DNA of 64,000 nt from Anaerolineales bacterium (GCA_015075725.1 JABTTV010000001.1:620001-684000); one strand, 5' to 3'. Counted from the stretch's first letter, positions 16,357-26,098 are shown. A program made the numbers and translations. The notes: generated from the sequence alone by a model not told the origin.

Positions 16357-19088
16357 ACTGGCACACAATAGAAATCGAACAGGCATTAAACGAAACCGGC
16401 TCTTCCCGGGACTCAGGCTTGACCGTGGAAGAGGCGCAGAGACGCTTCTCCCAATACGGCGCGAATGAACTCATCGAGCGCGGCGGGCGGACACCCCTGA
16501 AAATCCTCTGGGAGCAAATCACCGCCACGATGGTCCTGATCCTCATCGCGGCGGCGGTCGCGGCAGGTATGCTCGGCGACACGAAAAATACCATCGCCAT
16601 CATTTCGATCGTCGCGTTATACGCCTTGCTCGGTTTTATCCAGGAATACCGCGCCGAGCAGGCCATCGCCGCGCTCAAGAAAATGTCCGTGCCGAATGTG
16701 CGCGTGCTGCGGGACGGCAAATTAAACGAACTTTCGGCGCGCGACCTTGTGTCCGGCGACGTGATTCAACTCGAGACCGGCAACATCATTCCAGCCGATC
16801 TGCGCCTGCTCGAAGCGGTCAATCTGCGCATCCAGGAAGCCGCGCTGACAGGCGAATCGGAGGCGATCGAAAAACATACCGCCGCCATCTCCGCGGAAGA
16901 CCTTCCTCTCGGCGACCGTCGCAACATGGCATATATGGGCACCATCATCACACAAGGGCGCGGGCTGGCGCTCGTCGTTGCAACGGGGATGAAAACCGAA
17001 CTCGGCAAGATCGCGGACATGATCCAATCTGTAAAGCAGGAGCAAACGCCGCTTCAACGCCGGCTCGACGCGCTTGGTAAAACCCTTGCCCTCATCGGGT
17101 TGGGTATCGCAGTTTTGATCTTCATCCTCGGCATCCTGCGCGGCGACGAACTGCGCCACATGCTGCTCACCGCTGTCAGCGTTGCGGTCGCCATCGTACC
17201 CGAAGGCCTGCCCGCTGTCGTAACCATCACCCTCGCGCTCGGCGCACAACGGATGCTTACAAGGCAGGCATTGATTCGCAGGCTTCCCGCCGTCGAAACG
17301 CTCGGCTCGGTCACGGTCATTTGTTCCGATAAAACCGGCACGCTGACGGAGAATCGAATGACCGTGGTCGTGTTGGATGTTGCGGAACATGCCATCGATC
17401 TGACCGGGGATGTGGCCCGCGACGGTTCGCTTCACGCCACCCGCAGGCTGGGTTCGCCGGTCCAATCCTCCCTCTCGCTGACGATGATCGGCGGCGCATT
17501 GTGCAACGACGCCAGATTGATCGACGAAGGCGATGACCGCTTTCGCACCATGGGCGACCCGACCGAAGGCGCACTCGTTGTTGCTGCGGCAAAGATGGGA
17601 TATTGGAAATCCTCGCTTGATTCTTCCTTCCCGCGCGCGGCGGAACTTCCCTTCGACTCGGAACGCAAGCGCATGACCACCGTTCATCATCTCGGTCAAT
17701 ACGACCCCACCGTGCTCTCCGGACTGGACATCGGCGACAAGCGTTACATCGCGTTCATCAAAGGCGGCGTGGACGGCCTGCTCGATATCACGAGCCACGT
17801 CTGGGCGAACGGCGAATCTCTTCCGTTGGATGATAACTGGAAGTCCAGGATCGAAGCGGCAAATGAGCGTCTCGCCAGGAAAGGGATGCGCGTCCTCGGC
17901 GTTGGATTCCGTTTGATGAATTCCATCCCTGAGATCATTCAAACCGACCTGGAACAGAATATCACCTTCGTCGGTCTGTTCGGCATGATCGATCCGCCGC
18001 GCTCCGAAGTGCAGGCTGCGGTGGCGGTTGCAAAGGCCGCGGGAATCCGCCCAATCATGATCACCGGCGACCATCCGTTGACCGCCATCGAAATTGCGCG
18101 GCAATTGGGCATCGTTTCCGCTCCCGCCGCCGTCCCCGGCGGCGGGGACTCCGCCGGGAGTATTAAGGCATTGACCGGGGTCGAACTCGAAAACCTGACG
18201 CCCGATGAATTGAAAAATGTCGTCGATGAAGTGAGCGTGTTTGCGCGTGTTGCCCCCGAACATAAATTACGGATCGTGCAAGCCTTGCAGGAGAAGGGTC
18301 ACATCGTTTCGATGACCGGCGACGGAGTCAACGATGCGCCTGCCCTGCGCAAAGCGGATATCGGCGTGGCGATGGGCATCACCGGCACGGATGTGTCGAA
18401 AGAAGCGTCTGACCTCGTATTGCTCGACGATAACTTTGCGACCATCGTTGCGGCAGTCAAAGAAGGGCGCACGATCTACGACAACATCCGCAAGTTCGTG
18501 CGCTTCAGCGTGGCAGGCAACATCGGCAAGGTTTTGGTCATGCTGCTCGCTCCGTTTTTAGGAAAGCCGTTGCCGTTGCTTCCATTGCAGTTGTTATGGC
18601 TGAATCTATTGACCGACGGCTTGCTCGGTTTGGGCATGGGAGTGGAAAACCCTGAAACGGATACGATGAAGCGCAAACCCTACTCCCCCACCGAGGGCGT
18701 ATTCTCGCGCGGCGCAGGGTTTCAAACGATCTGGGTCGGCATGATGATCGGCGGGCTCGCGCTCGGGCTGGGAGCATGGTACTTCTTCACTGGTCGCCCC
18801 GAATGGCAGACGATGATCTTCACCTCGCTGGCATTCATGCAGATCTTTCAGGCATTCGCCGCACGGTCGGATAAAGAATCTTTATTCGAGATCGGTATAT
18901 GGAGCAATCCTGTTCTTGCGGGCATGGCGCTATTGGTTTTTGCCTTACAGATGATGGTGATCTACATCCCGGCAATGGCGAATTTCTTCGAAGTCGTCCC
19001 GCTCAGTCTCGCTGACCTTGCCATCTCGGCAGCTTCCGGGTTGGTCGTGTTTATCGTGATGGAAGTTAGTGAGAAATTCAGGAAGTAG
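16353..19088 (+). CDS. Type II cation-transporting P-type ATPase (probable Mn2+/Ca2+ efflux)
   Basis: 911 residues with the full P-type set: actuator motif '[11 protein letters not shown]', membrane segment 4 'VPEGLPAV', phosphorylation motif '[15 protein letters not shown]', nucleotide-binding domain, hinge '[21 protein letters not shown]', and segment 6 '[13 protein letters not shown]', whose Asn, Thr and Asp match the cation ligands of SERCA/PMR1 pumps. The riboswitch upstream argues for Mn2+ export. ATG 16353 overlaps the dedA stop; a longer frame inside dedA is rejected. Odd: after 'RQLGIVSA' a GC-rich palindrome adds about 13 residues ([13 protein letters not shown]) before '[10 protein letters not shown]', where relatives have a short link. 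Ends at a strong terminator. Confidence 0.93.
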   Translation: MNWHTIEIEQALNETGSSRDSGLTVEEAQRRFSQYGANELIERGGRTPLKILWEQITATMVLILIAAAVAAGMLGDTKNTIAIISIVALYALLGFIQEYRAEQAIAALKKMSVPNVRVLRDGKLNELSARDLVSGDVIQLETGNIIPADLRLLEAVNLRIQEAALTGESEAIEKHTAAISAEDLPLGDRRNMAYMGTIITQGRGLALVVATGMKTELGKIADMIQSVKQEQTPLQRRLDALGKTLALIGLGIAVLIFILGILRGDELRHMLLTAVSVAVAIVPEGLPAVVTITLALGAQRMLTRQALIRRLPAVETLGSVTVICSDKTGTLTENRMTVVVLDVAEHAIDLTGDVARDGSLHATRRLGSPVQSSLSLTMIGGALCNDARLIDEGDDRFRTMGDPTEGALVVAAAKMGYWKSSLDSSFPRAAELPFDSERKRMTTVHHLGQYDPTVLSGLDIGDKRYIAFIKGGVDGLLDITSHVWANGESLPLDDNWKSRIEAANERLARKGMRVLGVGFRLMNSIPEIIQTDLEQNITFVGLFGMIDPPRSEVQAAVAVAKAAGIRPIMITGDHPLTAIEIARQLGIVSAPAAVPGGGDSAGSIKALTGVELENLTPDELKNVVDEVSVFARVAPEHKLRIVQALQEKGHIVSMTGDGVNDAPALRKADIGVAMGITGTDVSKEASDLVLLDDNFATIVAAVKEGRTIYDNIRKFVRFSVAGNIGKVLVMLLAPFLGKPLPLLPLQLLWLNLLTDGLLGLGMGVENPETDTMKRKPYSPTEGVFSRGAGFQTIWVGMMIGGLALGLGAWYFFTGRPEWQTMIFTSLAFMQIFQAFAARSDKESLFEIGIWSNPVLAGMALLVFALQMMVIYIPAMANFFEVVPLSLADLAISAASGLVVFIVMEVSEKFRK
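18119..18160. repeat. Palindromic repeat inserted in frame in the P-type ATPase gene
   Basis: Nested inverted repeats CTCCCG / CGGGAG and GTCCCCG / CGGGGAC. A very similar unit (GCTCCCGCCGC.GTCCCCG..CGGCGGGGA) occurs between genes at 19155-19183, so this is a dispersed element that has entered coding sequence without breaking the frame. Confidence 0.7.
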
Positions 19089-19100
19089 TTGTGAAAATAT

Positions 19101-19137
19101 AAAAGAACCTGCCTCTTAGTGAAGCAGGTTCTTTTAT
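19101..19137 (+). terminator. Intrinsic terminator of the Mn2+ operon
   Basis: Twelve-base perfect stem AAAAGAACCTGC / GCAGGTTCTTTT. The A- and T-flanks make it usable on both strands, so it could also serve the opposing LysE operon. Confidence 0.85.
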
Positions 19138-19154
19138 TAGACTTCTTGCATACG

Positions 19155-19183
19155 TGCTCCCGCCGCAGTCCCCGCGGCGGGGA
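19155..19183. repeat. Intergenic copy of GC-rich palindromic element
   Basis: GCTCCCGCCGC-A-GTCCCCG then CGGCGGGGA: nearly the same as the unit inside the ATPase gene one kilobase upstream. Confidence 0.6.
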
Positions 19184-19247
19184 AAGTGCCCAGAATGGGT
19201 ACGCCGCCTTGAGCAAATCAAATCAGTGACTATTGCATGAAATCTCT

Positions 19248-19856
19248 CTAACCGATAAATCCCTGCCACAATTGATACAAGCCAAATCCCGCTAAAGCGA
19301 ATGCAGAGATGAGAAGCATGGTGCGATTCAATTTCGGTCCCAATGCCGAGGCACTGCCGAAGATAAAAATGATCAGGGCAAGGGTGGAGATCATGGCAAG
19401 ATAGAAACCTGAGAGAAACCCGATCCCATAAACGGGGATCTCGCGCCAGCCTTGCACCAAAATGGGGCCCGTCGCAACCATCCAAAAGATATAAGCGCCC
19501 GGGCTGAGAACATTGGTCATCGCCGCTTTGAAGATGGTCTGATGATTTGCAGGTTTGGAGGGCGCGATTAACTTGTCATAATCCCGCCAGGATCTGTACG
19601 CGCCAAAGGCGAGATATAAAATGAAGAGCCCGCCTAGGATGTATAAGATTCGCTGAACCCAATCCGGTAGTTGGCTGAGGACAAGCACGCTCAACAATAT
19701 GATGGGACCGTCGCTCAGGAATGGAGCCAATGCGCCGGGCAGGGCGCGCTTCCAGCCGCGGGTGAGGGCTTGGGAAATGAGAAATGCCTGGAATGGTCCG
19801 GGTTGGGAGGCCGCGGCGAAGCCGAATCCTATCCCTTGAAGAAGATAAATCCACAT
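19248..19856 (-). CDS. LysE family exporter
   Basis: 202 residues with five to six membrane segments and the LysE/RhtB signature: an N-terminal 'GFGFAAASQPGPFQAFLISQALTRGWKRAL' segment with the conserved Pro-Gly-Pro, and a central 'NVLSPGAYIFWMV'. The family exports amino acids and related small molecules; the substrate cannot be read here. The ATG at 19856 fits the family start, and the upstream extension of the frame overlaps the PPOX gene and is rejected. Last gene of a four-gene minus-strand operon. Confidence 0.85.
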   Translation of the reverse strand: MWIYLLQGIGFGFAAASQPGPFQAFLISQALTRGWKRALPGALAPFLSDGPIILLSVLVLSQLPDWVQRILYILGGLFILYLAFGAYRSWRDYDKLIAPSKPANHQTIFKAAMTNVLSPGAYIFWMVATGPILVQGWREIPVYGIGFLSGFYLAMISTLALIIFIFGSASALGPKLNRTMLLISAFALAGFGLYQLWQGFIG

Positions 19857-19876
19857 GGTTGCTGCAGAGCGTAGGA

Positions 19877-20359
19877 TCAATCGAAAATGAATTTGGTCGG
19901 GTTCTCGAAGAAAACCGTCCATGCGATGCACTGGCGCGGGGTGAAAACGAACAAACCGCCTTCGTCCCATTGTGTGGCTTCAGGAGTGTAACCGTCTTCT
20001 GCGTATTTATGAAAAGCAGCGACCAAACGTTGTGCGAATTCAGGCGTCGGCTTGGGCGCAGGGACGGTTATTCCTTCAAGGATGATCGCCTTCTGTCCAT
20101 CTTCAAGATTTACAGTTACATTTGGATTCTCAAAGATGTTGCGGGCATGGCGCGTTTCAGGACTGCCGTCGTAGTAAAGCCTGCCATCGAGATATACTGC
20201 CCAACGCGGCACGACATGCGGACGCCCATTTGGACGAACGGAGCACATCCAATAATGTTTGGCGTTAGTCAATTTTTCTTCGACATATTCCCAAGGCACT
20301 TCGGAAATGGGGTTATCAACATATCCTTTTGGAAATTTCGGGCGGGTGATCTTTGTCAT
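19877..20359 (-). CDS. Pyridoxamine 5'-phosphate oxidase-fold protein
   Basis: 160 residues of the split-barrel flavin/F420/haem-binding fold: 'WMCSVRPNGRPHVVPRWAVYLDGRLYYDGSPETRHARNI' matches the strand pattern that holds FMN or F420, followed by 'PNVTVNLEDG'. The C-terminal 'FTPRQCIAWTVFFENPTKFIFD' is typical of PPOX-class F420-dependent enzymes, but the cofactor cannot be fixed from sequence alone. Lies ten bases after the subtilase gene and shares its operon. Confidence 0.85.
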   Translation of the reverse strand: MTKITRPKFPKGYVDNPISEVPWEYVEEKLTNAKHYWMCSVRPNGRPHVVPRWAVYLDGRLYYDGSPETRHARNIFENPNVTVNLEDGQKAIILEGITVPAPKPTPEFAQRLVAAFHKYAEDGYTPEATQWDEGGLFVFTPRQCIAWTVFFENPTKFIFD

Positions 20360-20368
20360 TGTATCCTC

Positions 20369-22696
20369 CTATTTTCCCAACGCTTCTTTCACCGCTTCAT
20401 AGACGTTCACCATGCCAAAGCCATACGCATTGCTGGGACGATCTCCGGTGAAACAGCCAAGCGACGTATTGCCCGTGTAAGGCTCGGCTGTTGTGATAAT
20501 TAAATTCTCGGTCGCTTCGATATCGCCGATCAATTCAGGTTGGGCGGACCAGATCAACGCCACCACGCCGACGAGGTGCGGTCCCGCCATGGATGTGCCG
20601 CTGTTCGAGCCGTATGAATTTTCAGGAAGCGAAGAAAAAACATCCACACCTGGCGCGACGATATCGGGTTTGACCCTTCCCGAACCGTCGGAGGTGACAG
20701 GTCCGCGGCTGGAGAAATCGGCAAGGTTTCCGAACCGATCGATCGCGCCGACAGAGAAAACAGAATCATATAAAGATAGCGGGGCATAGACCGTCTCGCA
20801 ATTCGGTCCGTCGTTGCCGGTGGAGACGACAACGAAGATTCCGGCATGGCGCAGGTTATCCGACGCAACAAGCAGCGCATTCGGATCGCAGCCTTCGATC
20901 TCGGGGCAGCCCCAGGAGTTGTTCATCACGTGCGCGGCTTGGGTCGGGTCGCCGTCGGTGAATGGATCGCCGCCGATAGGGAACGGCGCGAGCATGAACT
21001 GCATGCAATCGAGATACAAAGCCGGGTTGGCGAGATTGCGGTCGAGATTGGCGCAGCCGATCCACTGCGCTTCGGGAGCCACGCCGATGCCGCCGCTTCC
21101 GAGGATCGTACCCATCGTATGCGTGCCGTGCCCGCCTTCGTCGTTCGGCGATGTGGTTCCATCCCACGGGTCGAACCAGTTGTAATCGTCGCTGCCGTTA
21201 TAACCGCGATATTGTTCCGCCAGCGCGGGATGATTCCCGTCCACGCCCGAATCGGATTGACCGACAACGATCCCTTCGCCGCGTACATTGAACTCATCCC
21301 ATACGCGATCCGCGCCGATTAATGAGATATTCCATCCAATGTAATCAGAAGGAGGCGCGGACTCAAATCCCGGCGAAGGTAAATCTTCGGGAGCGGCACG
21401 CAGGCGCGGGCTGGGGATGACGCGGTCCACTTCGGGGCGGGTCAACAGGAAAAGCCGCACCAAAGTCCCGCCCTGAACCTCCATCGAGTTTTGCAAATAG
21501 TATGGCGTATATTCCACGCCCATCGTATCGAAGGCGCTTCGCAGACCTGCCTGTTCGATGTTCGCCGTTTTGACGAGCGTTTCATATGCCGCCGTCCGCC
21601 GCGCGTCGAGGTCCGTCATTGAGTCCAGGTTTGAAAGGTCTGCCTGATTCTTGAAGATGACGAACAATCGGTCGCCGTAATTTCCGGGATTGCCAAAGAT
21701 GAAGAAGACGGCAACAAGACTGATCCACGCGAGAGCCGCTCCCGTCCATCCGATGATGCGCTTCACCCCCGCGCCCGAGCCTGATCCGGCAACATGGAAC
21801 AAAATCAACGCGACGACGCTTACGCTCCAGCCGATGAGCAAGGCAATGCCAACTGCTTTGCTCGCAAGCTCGGCAATATCGCCGAGAACGAATGTCAACT
21901 CGGTGGGGTCGAAAAATGCCAAACCCGCAAACGCGAGAAGACCCGTTCCGAGAGCCGCGGCAGTGCGTGAAGGCAATAATGCCGCGACCCCGAACGCAAA
22001 AGCGGGAATTAAAACAACAAGAATTAATTGCCCGCCGTCGTACCCGAATGCAGAGGCGAGTAAAGCCAACAGGGCGCCCGCACCGACGCCATCAAGAAAA
22101 ACATTTTCGGAGTCTGCCATCCAAACCGCGGCGAGCAGGCCGAAGGACAAGCCAGCCAGTAGACTTAGGAATCCGTCTGCAAACGAGCCCAATGAGCCGA
22201 AGATCGCCAGCGGAAAGATCCCCAGGGCGGCGATCAATAAACCAAACGGCGCAGACTGCGGGAGCCATGCCGGTTTATTTTTACCAAAACGAATGACTAT
22301 TAATGCGGCGACGAAGGCAAGCAGGGTCTGTGCAATCAAGCCAACCTGATCGTTGTTCGCACCGAGGAATCGCAGTGCCAAAGCGGGGAATCCAAACAGC
22401 GAAGCGCCGAACATCCCTGCATACCAGCCTTTGAAGCGATCGTCCGTTGTGAAATACCACAAAAGACCGAAAAGCAGGCTCATGAGGACCGCCTGTGACG
22501 CCAGACCGATGGCGCCTGCCCGTGCGAGTTGCTGCAAACTAGATGAAACGATTGCGCTTTGTTCCGTCGTCCACAGGATGAAATGATAGATGAACAAACA
22601 CAACGGCATCGGCAGGACGAACATCAGGAACAACGCCAGCGCGCCGCCGCTCCGGTTTTTCTCTTCATAGACCGGGGTATTTTCGGATTCCGTCAT
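20369..22696 (-). CDS. Multi-pass membrane protein with C-terminal subtilisin (S8) protease
   Basis: 775 residues. The first 340 or so residues contain roughly ten hydrophobic segments. The C-terminal part is a peptidase S8 domain with the complete triad: Asp in 'GQSDSGVDGNHP' (about residue 480), His in 'GGHGTHTMG' (about 523) and Ser in 'SGTSMAGPH' (about 700), plus the oxyanion Asn in 'VMNNSWGCPE'. The protease should face outside. Fusion of a large polytopic membrane module to a subtilase is unusual; most have a signal peptide and propeptide. The ATG has an AAGGAG site and overlaps the YczE-type gene as ATGA, so both are made together. Confidence 0.9.
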   Translation of the reverse strand: MTESENTPVYEEKNRSGGALALFLMFVLPMPLCLFIYHFILWTTEQSAIVSSSLQQLARAGAIGLASQAVLMSLLFGLLWYFTTDDRFKGWYAGMFGASLFGFPALALRFLGANNDQVGLIAQTLLAFVAALIVIRFGKNKPAWLPQSAPFGLLIAALGIFPLAIFGSLGSFADGFLSLLAGLSFGLLAAVWMADSENVFLDGVGAGALLALLASAFGYDGGQLILVVLIPAFAFGVAALLPSRTAAALGTGLLAFAGLAFFDPTELTFVLGDIAELASKAVGIALLIGWSVSVVALILFHVAGSGSGAGVKRIIGWTGAALAWISLVAVFFIFGNPGNYGDRLFVIFKNQADLSNLDSMTDLDARRTAAYETLVKTANIEQAGLRSAFDTMGVEYTPYYLQNSMEVQGGTLVRLFLLTRPEVDRVIPSPRLRAAPEDLPSPGFESAPPSDYIGWNISLIGADRVWDEFNVRGEGIVVGQSDSGVDGNHPALAEQYRGYNGSDDYNWFDPWDGTTSPNDEGGHGTHTMGTILGSGGIGVAPEAQWIGCANLDRNLANPALYLDCMQFMLAPFPIGGDPFTDGDPTQAAHVMNNSWGCPEIEGCDPNALLVASDNLRHAGIFVVVSTGNDGPNCETVYAPLSLYDSVFSVGAIDRFGNLADFSSRGPVTSDGSGRVKPDIVAPGVDVFSSLPENSYGSNSGTSMAGPHLVGVVALIWSAQPELIGDIEATENLIITTAEPYTGNTSLGCFTGDRPSNAYGFGMVNVYEAVKEALGK

Positions 22697-23358
22697 TGTG
22701 TGTCTCCTTGTTTTACAACTTCAATACTTGTCTGCGGTTCGGCCTCCTCCCTGTGCGGATGGACATTGAATATCTTGAACGCCCATTGAACGGACGGGCC
22801 GATGAGCAATGCAAAGACCGCTGTGCCGATTCCCGCCGGTCCGCCCAGGAACCATCCAAGGATGAAGACCGTGATCTCCACGGATCCGCGCGCCACCCGC
22901 AGACTTAACTTCGTCGTGCGATGCAATGCCAGCATCAAACTATCGCGCGGACCCGCTCCCGCATCCACGCCAATGTACACCGCGCTGGCGATGCCTTGCG
23001 CCAATACCCCACCCAAGAGCATCGCGCTTTGCAATATCAAATTCTTTTCGACGGATGGAATCAGCCACAAGGCAAGATCCAGCCATGGACCGATGGAAAG
23101 GATGTTCCCCAGCGTGCCCCAGCCGACCTTTTCACGCAATGCCAGCGCGCCAATCAGGACCGTAAAGCCGACGATCACGGTGATCGTTCCAACCGTAAGT
23201 CCGGTTATTTGTGAAAGCGCCACCTCGAAGACCGACCAGGTCCCCGTGCCGAGGTTTGCGCGGATGGTCAACGCAATGGATAAACCAAAGAGTGCAAAGC
23301 CGATTTGAATGACGAGAAAATCACGGATAAAGGTATTCCAGCGAACAGGTTTGATCAT
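22693..23358 (-). CDS. YczE/YyaS/YitT family membrane protein
   Basis: 221 residues with five to six membrane segments and the YczE pattern 'LFGLSIALTIRANLGTGTWSVFE', 'GVDAGAGPRDSLMLAL' and 'VEITVFILGWFLGGPAGIGT'. The biochemical function of the family is not settled. First gene of the operon with the subtilase; a TAGGAG site precedes the ATG. Confidence 0.85.
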   Translation of the reverse strand: MIKPVRWNTFIRDFLVIQIGFALFGLSIALTIRANLGTGTWSVFEVALSQITGLTVGTITVIVGFTVLIGALALREKVGWGTLGNILSIGPWLDLALWLIPSVEKNLILQSAMLLGGVLAQGIASAVYIGVDAGAGPRDSLMLALHRTTKLSLRVARGSVEITVFILGWFLGGPAGIGTAVFALLIGPSVQWAFKIFNVHPHREEAEPQTSIEVVKQGDTQ

Positions 23359-23456
23359 GACACTCCTATTAGAGCGTCATCATACCATGCGAGGAGTTTT
23401 TCACTTTGGCTGTTCCTTGAGAGCAGGCCGGAATGCCGATCCCTATTCCTGCCCGC

Positions 23457-24008
23457 TTACCTGCGGGAACGCAGTCCGATCAATTGAGTTGTGCCCACTA
23501 CATGTCCCTTGATCGCAGATTCAAACTGCCCGCGGCTTGCACCTTCTGCAAGGGACAAGGTCGTATCTAACGCATACAATGTAAAGATATAACGGTGTGT
23601 GCCGCTCGGCGGGCAGGGACCGCCATAGCCAAGTTCGCCGAAATCGTTCATGCCTTTGACGCCTGCATCCGGTCCGCCGATGGCTTCGTTTAGTCCGCTT
23701 GCATTTGCCGGGATGTTGAATTGCAGCCAATGCAGCCAGTTCCCGCCATCGGGATCGCTCATGAGGATGGCAAAACTCTGCGTGCCGTCGGGCGCACCTG
23801 TCCATGCAAGCGGAGGCGAAAAATTCCCGCCGGTGCATTGTCCGCGCAGGTTGTAGGTGTAACTGTCCGGGATCGTCCCGCCTTCGGAAAAGGCGGCGCT
23901 GGTCAGGGTCAAATTATCCATTGCGACCTCACTCTCTTCGACTGGCGGAGTCGGGGAACATGCCGCAAGCAGTACGGCAAGCGCCCCTGCGATGTGAATT
24001 GACTTCAT
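23457..24008 (-). CDS. YbhB/YbcL (PEBP) family lipoprotein
   Basis: 183 residues. A signal peptide ends in 'VLLAAC', a lipobox. The rest is a phosphatidylethanolamine-binding-protein fold: 'SYTYNLRGQCTGGNFSPPLAWTGAPDGTQSFAILMSDPD', 'WLHWLQFNIP' and 'GYGGPCPPSGTHRYIFTLYALD', including the Asp-Pro-Asp and Gly-Pro-x-Pro ligand-pocket motifs. Ligand and role in bacteria are unknown. The ATG with a GAGG site seven bases upstream is preferred to an upstream in-frame codon inside the neighbouring gene. Confidence 0.9.
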   Translation of the reverse strand: MKSIHIAGALAVLLAACSPTPPVEESEVAMDNLTLTSAAFSEGGTIPDSYTYNLRGQCTGGNFSPPLAWTGAPDGTQSFAILMSDPDGGNWLHWLQFNIPANASGLNEAIGGPDAGVKGMNDFGELGYGGPCPPSGTHRYIFTLYALDTTLSLAEGASRGQFESAIKGHVVGTTQLIGLRSRR

Positions 24009-24024
24009 GCTCGCCTCGTGAAAT

Positions 24025-25287
24025 TCAAAACCCAAGCCGCTTCAATCTCGTTTTCAAATCCATTCGTAGTGTAGCACGTTTGACACCGCCAAGATCGATC
24101 TTTTCCGCGCCGATCATATCTGCAAATCGTTTCAGTCCCTCTGCGAGTGCATCAGCAAATGCAGAATCCTTCGGCGCGTCGTCCTCCAACCAGAAGCCGA
24201 GGATGTGCAGCGTGTTCGTCGCGCGGTCGAGTTTCGGGTCGAGCCGCGCCACCAGATCATCGCCGTATAGAATCGGCAATGTGTAATAACCCCACTTGCG
24301 CTGATGTAAAGGCTTGTACACCTCCCACACGTAATCAAAATCGAAAACTTTTTTCGCGCGCCCGCGGGCGCTGACGATTTCCAACGGAGCGAGAAGCGTG
24401 ACCTCTTCGAGCGTGGATGGCCCTTTGGGCTTCCACGCCTTCGGGACGCGCCCCGCCTCCAACTCCGCCAGATGGGCTTTGTCACTGTTACAGATGAGGA
24501 AGTTCTCGCTGAAGCCTTCGACTCTCACCCGCGAGATTTCCTTCTTTTCGATGAGCCGTTCGATGTGTTCCTTCGCATCCTGAGCAGGCACTTTACGATG
24601 AATATACTCACCGAACGCGGTCTTCCAGGAAGGCTCGCGCGCCATGCCGTAAAAAGCGATGATTTTTTTGCCTAGAAAGTCCTCGGCTTCCGCCTTGGGC
24701 GCGGCATAATCATATTCACTCGGCAGGACTCGCTCGCGCAGGTCGTAGATGCGGTCGAAGCCCTTGCGGTTCGAGATCATCACCTCGCCGATCAGCCAGA
24801 GATAGAACAAAGTGACCGAGGTTTCCTTGCGCCCGCGGTAACTCCATACTCTCACAGCGTCGCCTTCGATGTCGCGGTTCCCCAACGGACCTTTCTCGCG
24901 CAGTTCGTCCAACACGAATTTAATGACTTCCTTCGGCGGATGGGTGAAGGATTCGTAACGCAATCCTCTCTCTTCGCGATGCTTCATATGCAATCGCCAA
25001 TACGGGAACTCATGCATCGGGTACATCATCAGCCAACCGCCGTAATCGAAGGCTTTGCGTTTGTCGTATGCCATCTTGTAGAGCAGTTCGGGTTTGTAGT
25101 CGAGGACGCGCCCATACATGGCGATGTCCTGGCTGCGGGCGACCATGACGAGCGGATCAAGTTGCAGCGCCTGCATTTGTTTCAAGGCGGATTCGGCGCC
25201 GGTCAAACCACGGAAGCGGCGGCCAGGCCAAAGTCCCTGCGAGCCGAGCAGGAAGCGTCGATAGGCTTGTTTGGAGATTGTATCCAT
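24025..25287 (-). CDS. YcaQ/AlkZ-like winged-helix DNA glycosylase
   Basis: 420 residues of the HTH_42 family. These proteins unhook interstrand crosslinks or remove bulky alkylated bases. The N-terminal 'MQALQLDPLVMVARSQDIAMYGR' contains a QxD form (Gln-Leu-Asp) of the catalytic QxQ/QxD motif. Tandem winged helices and a C-terminal beta-barrel follow (KWGYYTLPILYGDDLVARLDPKLDR), the last being a strong family signature. Downstream of it the PEBP lipoprotein starts 16 bases later. Likely role: repair of crosslinked or alkylated DNA. Confidence 0.88.
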   Translation of the reverse strand: MDTISKQAYRRFLLGSQGLWPGRRFRGLTGAESALKQMQALQLDPLVMVARSQDIAMYGRVLDYKPELLYKMAYDKRKAFDYGGWLMMYPMHEFPYWRLHMKHREERGLRYESFTHPPKEVIKFVLDELREKGPLGNRDIEGDAVRVWSYRGRKETSVTLFYLWLIGEVMISNRKGFDRIYDLRERVLPSEYDYAAPKAEAEDFLGKKIIAFYGMAREPSWKTAFGEYIHRKVPAQDAKEHIERLIEKKEISRVRVEGFSENFLICNSDKAHLAELEAGRVPKAWKPKGPSTLEEVTLLAPLEIVSARGRAKKVFDFDYVWEVYKPLHQRKWGYYTLPILYGDDLVARLDPKLDRATNTLHILGFWLEDDAPKDSAFADALAEGLKRFADMIGAEKIDLGGVKRATLRMDLKTRLKRLGF

Positions 25288-25344
25288 GCTGAAGGTTTAC
25301 GTTAGAGGCTTGCGCTGAGCGTTGTCGAAGCGTTGAAGTTGAGA

Positions 25345-25373
25345 TTAAAAAAACCGAGGCATTGCGCCTCGGT
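25345..25373 (-). terminator. Intrinsic terminator
   Basis: ACCGAGGC / GCCTCGGT stem followed on the minus strand by a run of eight T. It ends the small two-gene membrane-protein unit. Confidence 0.85.
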
Positions 25374-25393
25374 CCATCGGTCACGGCGGCAAA

Positions 25394-25585
25394 TCAATCG
25401 TCAGCCAATGAAGCGATCGCGCGCAGAAGACCGAAGATCAGCACGCCAAGTTTCAACCCCTCGCCTGTGGTGATGGCGGTTTCGCGCTCGCTCCTTGCGG
25501 CGCGGCGATTGAGAAGCATGGCGGCGATCAGACCCGTGACTGCGCCGATGACCGCGCCGCCGAGAAGTACCCTGCTTCTATTCAT
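25394..25585 (-). CDS. Small membrane protein
   Basis: 63 residues: one N-terminal membrane segment with a Gly-rich face (LLGGAVIGAVTGLIAAMLL), an Arg-rich turn, then a second hydrophobic stretch (GLKLGVLIFGLLRAIASLA). Resembles small YtxH-like or glycine-zipper proteins but is not assignable. The ATG overlaps the preceding stop as ATGA. Confidence 0.6.
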   Translation of the reverse strand: MNRSRVLLGGAVIGAVTGLIAAMLLNRRAARSERETAITTGEGLKLGVLIFGLLRAIASLADD

Positions 25586-26031
25586 GGTGTCATCCTTTCA
25601 AAAAAGGTTTTTGCTGTTTGAAGCCATCCGTTCAGGACGAGGATGGGTTTGACCGCCATATCCGCCCCGCGGATGATGTACCCGCGCGCGATGAAGATGT
25701 AATCCTGCCCAAGACCCGTGTAATATGGAACCGCCTTGAGGAAACGCGCCATAAGATAGATCAGTCCGATGAGAATAGCAAGCACGACCAGCCCGCCGAG
25801 GAGCATCGGGATGATGACCCAGATGGTCGAGATCGCCGCCCAGCGGCCCACGTCGCCGCCCTGTTGAAAAGTGGCAATGCTGATCCATACGACCATGCCG
25901 ATCAATGCCAAGGCGCTGAGCGCGACAGGCAGGATGATCTTCCACATCACCTGCCTGCGGTGTTTGAGGTAGGAGTAATGCGCGGGCGGGGTCTTGAGTC
26001 GTTCAGCGAGTTTGGGGAGTTGGGAAGCCAT
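25582..26031 (-). CDS. Membrane protein of unknown function
   Basis: 149 residues: a short soluble basic start, two membrane segments (about 30-52 and 67-95), then an amphipathic C-terminal region (YYTGLGQDYIFIARGYIIRGADMAVKPILVLNGWLQTAKTFFE). No family recognised. It is read after the ftsZ terminator and coupled to the small membrane protein by an ATGA overlap, so the two probably work together. Confidence 0.65.
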   Translation of the reverse strand: MASQLPKLAERLKTPPAHYSYLKHRRQVMWKIILPVALSALALIGMVVWISIATFQQGGDVGRWAAISTIWVIIPMLLGGLVVLAILIGLIYLMARFLKAVPYYTGLGQDYIFIARGYIIRGADMAVKPILVLNGWLQTAKTFFERMTP

Positions 26032-26044
26032 CGAACGTATTTTA

Positions 26045-26087
26045 CCAAAATAAAAGACCCTAAAGGTTTTGAAAACCCTTAGGGTCT
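26045..26087 (-). terminator. Terminator at the end of the dcw cluster
   Basis: AGACCCTAA / TTAGGGTCT stem; on the minus strand it is followed by TTTTATTTT. It lies directly after the ftsZ stop. Confidence 0.8.
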
Positions 26088-26098
26088 AATTTCGTTTC

